A stretch of DNA of 64,000 nucleotides from contig NW_025408667.1 in NCBI RefSeq assembly GCF_020360975.1, forward strand, positions 11,656,001 to 11,720,000, read 5' to 3'. This document shows positions 53,299-62,231 of this stretch, one piece after another. How positions within the stretch are numbered: the stretch's first letter is position 1; each line of letters begins with the position of its first letter. The notes under the pieces are model-generated. The model searched no databases, was not told the DNA's origin, and saw only the letters and a list, made by a program, of their open reading frames with translations. This DNA is from Hirsutella rhossiliensis. Lineage: Eukaryota > Ascomycota > Sordariomycetes > Hypocreales > Ophiocordycipitaceae. The position numbers and the translations under genes are program-made.

Positions 53299-56200
53299 GT
53301 GCCGAGACCAAGGGAGCTGCAGGCCGAGGACCTAGCCAGCGCGCTGCGGCACCTCGACGAGGAGTTCGAGGCGGGCGAGAGGCTGGCTAACGAGCAGACG
53401 TGGTGTGCGCCGGTGCCGCGCGAGAGGCAGGTGAGGACGGTGCGGAAGTTCTACCGGGCGTTCCACGACGCTGGCACGCTGCCGATCGCGACCTGCACGC
53501 TATGCTACCGGAAGCGGGCCAAGGGGGAGCTGAGGGAGATGGCGTGGGAGGGGTGGGAGGGGTGGTCGCGGAGCGGTGTTGCGGGGGGCGGGCGGTCCCC
53601 GTTCGGGTGCCAAGCCTGCTTCCCGGAGGGCAGGCCGGTGGCGGTCTGCGCAGAGTGCGCGCGATGGGCCGGGCGTGAGGGGGCGTCGCCGGCCATGCAC
53701 CTCCATGGGCGGCTCGGCTGCGAGCACGCGTACCCCGACGAGCTAAAGGACCTCACGCCGCTCGAGGAGAAGCTCATCTCGCTCAACTCGTGCTACGGCT
53801 TCGTGACGAAGTATAGCATCCCCGGCGGCCAGAGGCAGAGCGTGAGGTACCCGAGGCACGTCAAGGGCCATATCACGGTGTTCCCGAACGACGTGCAGGG
53901 CCTGGCTGCCAGGTGCTCCCGCACCCGCTGGTCCGGGTCATGGACGAGATCCACGTCTCGTGGCAGGGCGCTGAGAGGCCCGGGCCGCGGGACCTATCAG
54001 GCCTGCTGTCGGTAAGGCGGTCGGCGGTCGAGAGGGCGCTGGCCTGGCTCAAGGAGAACAACCCGCTCTACGGCGAGGTCGAGATCGACGCGGCGGAGAT
54101 AGCCAGCTGGGGGGCGCCGCCGCACGGGGTGCCGCCGGTGGTGTGCGAGCGGCTGGAGCGAAACGAGCCGTCGGCGCGGGAGAGGACGCAGACGGCGCAG
54201 GTGGTGCCGCCGTCGGAGCGGGCCATGGACGACGGAGGCGCGGCCGAGATCGAGGAGGTCCTCGCGATGCTAAGGCAGGGCCAGGACCCCGCCGAGGGGA
54301 GCCGCGACGTCGGGCTCACGTGCGAGGACGACGACAGGGACGGCGCTAGGCCCGAAGAGGACGGGGACGTAATCAATGAGGTAACGTCTTCCGGCATGTT
54401 CCCGTTAGATGGGGCGCCAGATGTGGCCGACGCCGAGAAGATTCGCTTCGCCGCGACGCGGTCGGGCCCGAGGGAGCGCGCGCCAGCCCGAGGACGTGGG
54501 TAGGGACGGCGGCCAGAGGGGCGGCGGGCGACGGCGGCGACGGCGAGCCGTACATACAGGTGCGACGCGGCGAGGATTTCGCCGACTCGGCGGACGCCTC
54601 CTTCTTTGCAAAGGCCTTTCCGACCCTGTTCCCTTTGGCTTAGGCGGGCCGAGGCTCGCCGACGAGGACGCCGCGGAGAGAGCGCGGGCCCAGCGTCGGG
54701 AACCAGGGCGCCCAGGCGGAGCGGGTTGCAGAGGGCCTTATGTCGACGCGGAACATGAAGCTCCAGGCATGGGCCGACGTCGTGCTGCGGCGTCACGGCG
54801 GCCGGTTCGCGACGCACCCTATCTTCGCCTTCCTTGTCTTTAACATGGGCGTGCGGTCTAAGAACCGCCAGGCCAGCATGCTAGGCGTAGCGAGGAAGAA
54901 CTTCGCAAGGGTCGAGGGCCTACTAAAGTCGTTAACGGCGCAGAGGCTCGAGGCGGCCAGGGCCGAGCTCGAGGCCACAGGTAAGACTAGCGACGACGGG
55001 GTAAAAGAGCTCCTCCGGTCCCTCTCCGTGTTCGGCTACCGGCAGCCAATGTCGAGGGAGAGCCGCCTTAGTATGCGGAAGAAGATACTATCCCTCATCG
55101 TTAGGTACGGGGTGCCGGCTATCTGGTTCACGCTGAACCCGAACGACATTACGAACCTAGTAAAGTTACGGCTAGCGGCGCACCGCGGCCGCGACCCCGA
55201 CGAGGCCGAGGCCTTCCTAAGTGACCTAGGGACCGCGTATAAGCGGACGCGGCTGGCCATATCGGACCCGATGAGCTCGGCCGTCTTCTTCCACCGGGAG
55301 ATGACGCTCTTCTTCGAGCACTACGTCAACGTCGGGGAGGAGTCGGTGTTCGGCCACGTCGGCGCATACTACGGGGCGGTAGAGACCAACGAGCGAGGCG
55401 CCCTCCACATCCACGGGCTCCTCTGGCTAAGGGGCAACGCGGGCATTGGCGACGCGCTCGCCGGCCCGGACGCGGAGGAGCAGGCGGCGTACCGGGAGCG
55501 CATCGTCCGCTACGTAGATAGCGTCTTCTCTGAGGTAAGGCGGCCGCCTTAACACAAACCCCCGATGCCCCCTATCTGGGTCAGGCTGAGGGGCCTAAGC
55601 TGAACCGAGGCCGCAGGAGCTAGACGCAGAAGGTTACTGTGCCATGCAGGCAGAGCGGTCGGCCACGGCGGACATATCGTCGCGGCTCGACGACGTCGCG
55701 CGCTTCACGGACACCTTCGACGAGGAGGCCAACTTCTGCGCGGGCGCGACGCAGATCCATACGCATAGCGCGACCTGCGTAAAATACTCGCTCGGCGTGG
55801 GGCGCGGAAGGGGACCTCTGCCGGTTTAAGGCGCCGTGGAGGTTGGTGGAGAGGACGGCGCTGACGGCGGACGGGGTGCTCGAGATCCGGCGGACGCATA
55901 GCATGGTGAACCGGTGGAACAGGGCGATGGCAGTGGGGCTACGACACAACCACGACATCTCGTTCATCGCGACGCAGCGCAAGACCATGGCCCTAATCTA
56001 CTATATTACTAACTATGCGACGAAGGTAGAGGACCCGGTGTGGAAGCGTGTGGCCGCCGCGGCCGAGTTCCTTCCTGTGCTAGAGCCGACGGGAGAGGGC
56101 AACAGAAGTGGCGCCGACCGCGACGCCGGCCGGGAGGGCGGGGCCGAAGGGGTAGCGACGGCGGCGGACCCCAGGGGAATAAGACGAGAACGTTCCTGCT

Positions 56201-58946
56201 TAAGGCGGCGAATCGAGTCTTTACGGAGCGGCCGCTGTCGCAGGTCGAGGTGATCGCGCACCTCCTAGGGTACCCGGCGGAGTTTAGCAGCGGCTCAGCG
56301 TGGGCGTATATAAACGCAAACCAGCTCTACTGGGCCGTCTTCCGCCGGTGGCGGCACCTCCGACGGGCGAGCGGCGCCGAGGCGACGGGCGACGCGCCGG
56401 ACGAGACGGTCGTCGTCGAGGAGGCTGGCCTGAGGATCCCTCTCGTCGAGGCCTACCGGCACCGGGGCGAGCTCCTGCGGGGCCTCTGCCTTTATGACTA
56501 CGCATCGCTTGTAAGGTTAAAGCAAAACGGCAGCGGCGCCGACGGTATGGCGGGGTGGGGGGGGGGACCCCTCGCGGGGAGCTGGGCGGCGGGGGAGGGG
56601 TGGGGGCAGGCGCTTAGGCGGCCGGGGTGCGGGGCGACTGTATGCGTCGACGGATACCTCAGCAAGGAGTTCAGCGAGGAAGACGACGAGTCGTGCCACC
56701 GGAGGTGCGTACTATAAGACGGGGGGCGCCTAAGAGGAAGGCAGAGCAGCTAGGGGCATCGGCTAACAGCATCTAAGGGGGCGAGGAGGCATACCGCGCC
56801 GGCGGGGCGGGCGACGCGGCCCGGCTCATCGACGTCGTCCGGAACGCCGCCAGCGCGGGACAAGTCACGGCGCAGTCAACAGAGCTGCTAGCGATGACGC
56901 AGCAGCTCTGCCGGTTCCAGCAGTCGGCGCTCGGGTCGGCGGCCGAGCTCGCGGCGACGGTGGTGGCGGACGAGAGGGCAGGCAGGCGGGTGAACCTACC
57001 GGGCTCGGCGCTGTCGGGGGCGGCACTGCCGCGGCAAGAAGAGGTGCGGGCCATCAAGTCGCAGCAGAGGAGCGCGGCGCGGGAGCGGGAGCGGGCGATC
57101 CAGGGCATCCAGGGCGGCGGGGCGGCGGCGGGCGTCGGGGCCGACCGCGGCGCGGCCCTTCGCGGGGTGATGGGGGGGCTTCGGCGAGGACGACATCGAC
57201 GTAACGGCGGCCGACGGCGACGCAGACGCAGGCACGGCGGCGGGGATGCGCGTGCGGCTCGGCCCGTCGAGCTCGTTCGTCGCCGCCGGCAGGGAGCTGG
57301 CGGGCCAGCTCACGCTCAACGAGAAGCAGGCCATCGCCCTCCTAATCGTGTGCCGGCAACTCGACCGAATCCGGCAGGGCGACGACGCAGGCGGCGACGG
57401 TGGTGGCCAGCTCTGCCTATTCATCGGCGGCGAGGGCGGCACCGGCAAGTCGCGCGTCATCGAGGCGCTCGTCGAGCTGCTCGCCCGGAGGGACCTATCG
57501 AGCCGGGTACTGGTTACGGCGACGTCGGGGACGGCGGCAGCGCGGATCAACGGCATCACGCTGCACTCGGCCTGCGGCCTTACGGTCGGCCAGGGCGGCC
57601 GGGCGGGAGGGGCGACGAGGGACATTGACGGCGTACGGCTGGCGGGCCAGGGCGAGCGCTTCGTCGACGGCCGGTCGCGGATGGACTGGCAGGAGAAGGA
57701 GGTGCTGGTGATCGACGAGGTCAGCATGCTCGGGGCGCGGACGCTGCACGCCGCCAACGAGCAGCTCTGCCGGCTGCGGGGGGTCGGCGCGGGACTTCGG
57801 CGGCATCCCGGTAGTGATCCTCTGCGGCGACTTCCACCAGTTCCGGCCGGTGCAGGAACGGTCGATCCTGCTGCCGAGCGCGGCGGTGGCGTGGGACGAG
57901 GACGGGGCGTTCGCGGCCGAGCAGCGGCGGCAGCACGACAAGGCGCACGCGCTGTGGCGGCGCTTCACGACGGTCGTCATGCTAGACGAGCAGATGCGGG
58001 CCGCCGGCGACCCGGAGCTGCGGCGGCTGCTCGGGCGGATCCGCCGGGGCGAGCAGGACCGGTCGGACCTAGAGCTGCTCAACTCGAGATGCTACCGGCC
58101 GGGCAGGCGGATCCCGTGGGAGACGGGCCTGACGGTGGTGACGCCGCTCAACCGGAACCGCTGGAACCTCAACCTAGAGGCGGCGCTCGCGTTCCGGGAG
58201 AGGCGGCGGACGGCGGCGCGCGTCTTCCTCTCCGAGCATAAGTGGAGGGACGGCGTGCCGACGGAAGAGGAGGCGGTGCTAATGCTAGGCCAGGGCGACG
58301 ACAGCGCGACCCCGGTGCCGGCCGTCTTCCTCTTCGTGCCAGGCATGCCGGTCGTCGTGAACCAGAACACGCACCAGGGGCTGAAGCTTGTGAACGGGGC
58401 CGGGTACACGGCGGTGGACGTCATCCCCGACCGCGCCTTCCCGGCCACCGCGTCTCGGCGGAGCTCATCATGCACTTCGGCCGCCGGCGGGCATCGTGCT
58501 GGCCTCGGAGACGACCAAGGACTTCCACTTCGTCGGGATGCCTGCCGGGACGATCCTGCTAACGCCCATCAGCGTCAAGATCACAGCGCAGCGGAAGCGG
58601 CCATGGCAGCGCAACGACGTCAGCCGGAGGGCCTGCCGTGCGCCGCGGCCTTCGCCTGCACCGACTATAAGGTGCAGGGCGGGACGCCAGAGCGCGTGGC
58701 GCTGGAGCTGCGGGGGCGAGGATGACGACGGTCGAGGGAGGGCGGTGCCGTCGTCGTGCGACCCGTATAGCCTATACGTGCAGCTGTCGCGGTGCCCGAC
58801 GCTCGACGGCATCATGCTCGTATCAGAGGTGCGGAGCGGGACCTAGTGGGAACCGGGTGCCTGAGGAGATGACGGCAGCGCAGGCCCGGCTAGAGGAGCT
58901 TAGCAGGCAGACAACACAGGAGGCGGCCGACTGGCTCCGCAGGTAA
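53299..58946 (+). pseudogene. Helitron-2 Rep/PIF1-type helicase, frameshifted
   Basis: 53299-54015: DUF6570-like region (CTLCYRKRAKGELREM, LISLNSCYGFVTKYSIPGGQ, GHITVFPNDVQG). The frame shifts near 53905 and continues 53913-54503. 54740-55552: Helitron-like N domain with FLVFNMGVRSKNRQ, PAIWFTLNPNDITN and the HUH histidines ALHIHGLLWLRG. 55843-56040: the tyrosine pair in LIYYITNYATKVEDPVW. 56200-56500: EVIAHLLGYPAEFSSGSAWA and CLYDYASLVRL. Helicase: LCLFIGGEGGTGKSRVIEAL (Walker A, about 57426-57449), VLVIDEVSMLG (Walker B), VILCGDFHQFRPVQ, VMLDEQMR, and near the end TDYKVQGGTPERVAL and YVQLSRCPTLDGIML. About six shifts interrupt it. It differs strongly in GC and sequence from Helitron-1. Confidence 0.88.
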
Positions 58947-59026
58947 CGCAGGCGCCCTGCATTTTCCACACTTCTGACGTAAAAGGAGTGTAGGTTAAGG
59001 GCCAGGAGGACGGGCGAAGGGGGTGG

Positions 59027-59127
59027 TCTGTGGAGGCGTGTGGTCTATGGCGGAGTTAGAAGCCGGGCCGGCTTGGGCACCTTCCTCTATGTGGTCTGCG
59101 GCGGCGTATGGTCTACGGAGGCGTTGG
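59027..59127 (+). repeat. Imperfect tandem duplication just before the right direct repeat
   Basis: GTGGTCTGTGGAGGCGTGTG...GAAGC and GTGGTCTGCGGCGGCGTATG...GAAGC, about 65 bp apart. Confidence 0.6.
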
Positions 59128-59148
59128 AAGCGAACTGCGCAGCTGGAA

Positions 59149-59308
59149 CTAAAAGGGGCAGCAAGGGGGCAGGGCATTATTTATTTTTATTTATTAACGA
59201 ATGAAAAGCGAGAACATCGACGAATGAAAAGCGAGAAAAGAACAACCGACGAATCAAAAGCGAGAACGCCAGCGAATCAGAGGGCGGCATTTGCGGGGGG
59301 GAAATCGA
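59149..59308 (+). repeat. Right copy of the 160-bp direct repeat
   Basis: Partner of 49862-50025, 9.3 kb away in the same orientation. Related sequence resumes at about 59438-59496 (GGTTGCGCAAAGAGCCTTGA) after an insert. Confidence 0.95.
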
Positions 59309-59437
59309 TGGCGAATTTTTTTTCTCCCCGGGGAGGAATTTTTTTTCTCCCCGGGGAGGAACCCTAAGAACCTTTCGTCACTCGTTCCTCGTTCCTCAAG
59401 GCATGGCGAATTTTGTTTCTCCCCGGGGAGGAACCCT
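59309..59437 (+). repeat. CTCCCCGGGGAG palindrome triplet
   Basis: Three copies of a T-run followed by the perfect 12-bp palindrome CTCCCCGGGGAG and GGAA, at 59324-59335, 59347-59358 and 59419-59430. The segment interrupts the right direct repeat. It also holds GTTCCTCAAGGC near 59392, the inverted form of GCCTTGAGGAAC near 59472. Confidence 0.85.
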
Positions 59438-59499
59438 AAGAACAGGAGAGGCAACCCAACGGGGGTTGCGCAAAGAGCCTTGAGGAACGAAAGACTACA

Positions 59500-59834
59500 G
59501 GGAAAAAAAATTAAGGAAGAAAAAAAAGGGGCAGACGTGAGGATTGAGGATGGAGTAAGAACAGGGGGGACTTAAGGACGGAGTGAAAAAGAGTGATAGA
59601 ACCAGGGTAGGGTTAAGGAGTAGGTTAACTTAAAGTATAAGATTTAACTGTCTTACTCGTTTAGGAAACTGTAGCAGTTTATGGTTTCGCATCGTTATTC
59701 CGTTTCGGTAGCTTTCTTAGATAGGGGACGGTTTCGGAGTGGACGGGCCGGCGAGTCCAAGCCATGCGCGACAATGGAATGGAGGGAAGAGTCCCCTAAG
59801 ACATGACCCCGTTTAGGGCTATCCGGCTTAGATG
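59500..59834. other. Spacer, purine-rich, no gene
   Basis: AAGGAAGAAAAAAAAGGGG-type sequence and no supported frame. Confidence 0.4.
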
Positions 59835-61133
59835 TCAAGGAGGCAGCCGAAACAGAGAACGACTGGGTGGCAGATGAGCCAGGGTTAGGGAAGACGAAGG
59901 CACCGGGGCCTTATGCAGCAGCCGCGGTCGTTTCGTCGGCGTATCGGCAGGCTCGGGCAACATCGCTTCCCGGGCGGCCCAAGGGGCCGGTCGAGGGCGA
60001 AGCCGAAGCCAAAGGTGGAGGGCTGAGCGGGAGGGTGCCAGGGTGGCCAAAGACAAAGAGGCAGCGCGCATGTCCTGAAAGGCCGCGGAAGGGGAGGACG
60101 CCTGCTGCCTCTGTGGTGTAGAGAGAAGTGGTGTCATTGGGGTGACGGCGGCGGCGGCCTTGTCGAGAAATGTCCAAGAATCCGGGACGACAATAAAGAC
60201 GTTGTCCCGGTCGGAGCCTGGGGGATAGAGCATAACGTCATGACGGAGCAGGCCGGCGACCTTGGCTGTGCAAGTAAAGGGGACGTTGGGTTGGAATTGA
60301 GAGTCCCGCCTCTCGGCCATCTTCTTACACAAGATGGCCCAGGGGTTAGCGCGAATAGGAAGATGACGAAGACCTGGAAGGGTGGAAGCCCTTGAAGGGG
60401 AGTTTATTGGGCATCCCAGGAGCGACGTAGGTAGAAAGGCGGACAAAGCCGCAACAGTTAAGCTGGGCGGCGTCTAGACCCGGCAGGAGGTCCCGCCGGA
60501 GCAAGGAGTGGCCGGTGCCGACGATAAGGCCGGTAAAGGAAACAATAGGCGGGACGCAGGGGAAGTCGTCCATAGGGGCCAAGAGCCTAGGAAGAACGCT
60601 TCAGGCCCACCTTAGCTATGTATCTTTTCGTTGGCACTTGCGAGGGAACAGGGCACGGCTTACGGCTGGTAGCCTTGGTCGCGGACGACAAGGGCGGGCA
60701 TCGTATAGAGAAGGGTGCCGCCCGTGTCGGACTCCAGGCCGTCGCGCTGCTCAATCTCCCACGCAAGGGCGTAGGGGTGGACGCGGCCATTCATGAAAAA
60801 CCACTCTTCCGTCCATTTTGAGGCATCAATAGGCTGGCCGTAAATCGAGAGATTGAGACTAAAGAAGACGGATGTCGGGGAATCGTCGGCCTCCGATCGG
60901 AGGGGCGCATATCCCATCGCGAGCAGCCAGGCGGGCGGAGGCAGCAAGACGCGGGCCATGGCCTCGGCGTTAAGACCCTTGATGCGGTGCTCGTCCTGGT
61001 GGGCAAATCTAACGGGGCAATCCGGCTGGACGAAAAACACCATGGACATCTCGCCGCCAGCGCCCCTCTGGCTATCGAGCGGCTTTCGAAGGTGTGGTGC
61101 GGGCACATCGATGGGAGGTAGAGAGGAAGACAT
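59835..61133 (-). pseudogene. Unidentified gene with conserved-looking blocks, frameshifted
   Basis: I do not recognise the function. From ATG 61133 the minus frame reads MSSSLPPIDVPAPHLRKPLD, MSMVFFVQPDCPVRFAHQDE, LLPPPAWLLAMGYAPLRSE, FFSLNLSIYGQPIDASKW and LYTMPALVVRDQGYQP, stop at 60660. In another frame (about 60600-60390) it continues APMDDFPCVPPIVSFTGLIV, GLDAAQLNCCGFVRLSTYVA and LPFKGFHP. In a third (60390-60100) it reads LPIRANPWAILCKKMAERRD, CTAKVAGLLRHDVMLYPP and VFIVVPDSWTFLDKA. Because all three pieces are ordered, co-linear and non-repetitive, I read them as one decayed gene of about 430 codons. It lies in the GC-rich mobile block. The last piece has a compact beta-rich look (VxCTAKVAGLL...FIVVPDSW), so an OB-fold/ssDNA-binding role like that of Helitron-linked RPA is conceivable but unproven. 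Confidence 0.45.
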
Positions 61134-61359
61134 GGTGCAGCAACGCAGGTCGATAGGCCAGTCGCGCGCACGAAAATGACCAGTGCTCAGTGTCAAGAAA
61201 GAAAGGAGTAGGGAAGAAGTCGAGCGTGAAAGCACTTGGGATAGATCAATGGTGACATAGATTCGCCGGGAAGGGCGAGGAGCCTTGCCGCTGTAAGTAA
61301 ACGGACGTTGAAGAGATGCGTAGTGGTGTCGTGTAGCTGGGTTCCGATCAGGCACCAAG

Positions 61360-62100
61360 GGCGGCGCGGACTAAAGTGTCCGGCAGGGCTGGCGGCATAG
61401 GAGGCCGAAAGCTAGGGCTGTCGGCAGATAAGCCTGCCGATAGGTCCAGAGGAAGCCCAGCAGGCCTGGGAGAGCAGAGGCCTGATGCAAAAGGAGGACA
61501 TCAATAAGGAAGGACATAAACAGGGGGCGTTTTAGAAGGCTGAAGATAAGGGGCGGGGATGAAGCAGGCAAGATCAGCACAGGAACCTTGTCATACCTTT
61601 CCACGCCCTGTTGTACACCAATTAGTTTGCCCTCCTCGCGGGGGTAGAGACCGACCTAATATATAACACGTACAAAGCGCACGGGGAGGTGTTGCAGGAA
61701 GGTCGTGGTTACACTTGATAGGGAAGGTCGGGAAAGAGGGGACCGGAAGCAACCGTTATAGGTGAGGGCGAGCTGAAGGAGGGCCATTCCTACTTTCGGT
61801 GCAGCAGGAATACTAAGAGATACCGAGGAAAAGAAAGATTAGCACAATGTTCCTTTGGCCGCCTATTTGCAACGGCCAAATAGAAAGATGCGGAGGAGAA
61901 CCGAGGAGGAGGAGAAGACCTCGCCAGGCAGATTTTTATGGTGTCAGCTCCTGCGCATGGGCTAGTCGAGGCCGTCCGCCGGGAAAGACGCGTGGCGGCG
62001 GAGTTAGGAACCGCGGGGAGAAGGGAGGGGGTCTGTCCCGGACAAGCACTGCCGCGTTGTCCCCGAGTTATAAAGACTATAAGGTTGCTGGAGACAGACC
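61360..62100. other. GC-rich spacer
   Basis: Overlapping frames on both strands with no motif, including a hydrophobic 77-codon minus frame at 61371-61604 that I cannot support as a gene. Confidence 0.35.
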
Positions 62101-62231
62101 GCTGGTAGGAAGAATGGCGATACGGCGGAACGCCATCGCCGGGAAGCAAGGCAATCCCAGCGTATATCGCGAGCGAAAGCTTCCCTATCCATCGTACGGT
62201 TGCAGAGCCTAGCCGTCAAGAAAGCACCAGC

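Larger units (their letters stand above)
49862..58946 (+). mobile_element. Helitron-2 region, GC-rich
   Basis: This stretch runs from the left direct repeat through the Rep/helicase coding region. It has markedly higher GC and many CGG/GCC codons compared with Helitron-1 and the host genes. The right limit is not defined; the direct repeat at 59149 may be the start of a second copy or the other boundary. It encloses the MYND gene and the 248-bp tandem repeats. Confidence 0.45.

Noticed and set aside
52128..53311. Proteins of 230-280 residues on both strands of the tandem repeat
   Set aside because: They are Pro/Ala/Arg-rich frames produced by GC-rich repeats. The 248-bp period shifts the frame between copies.
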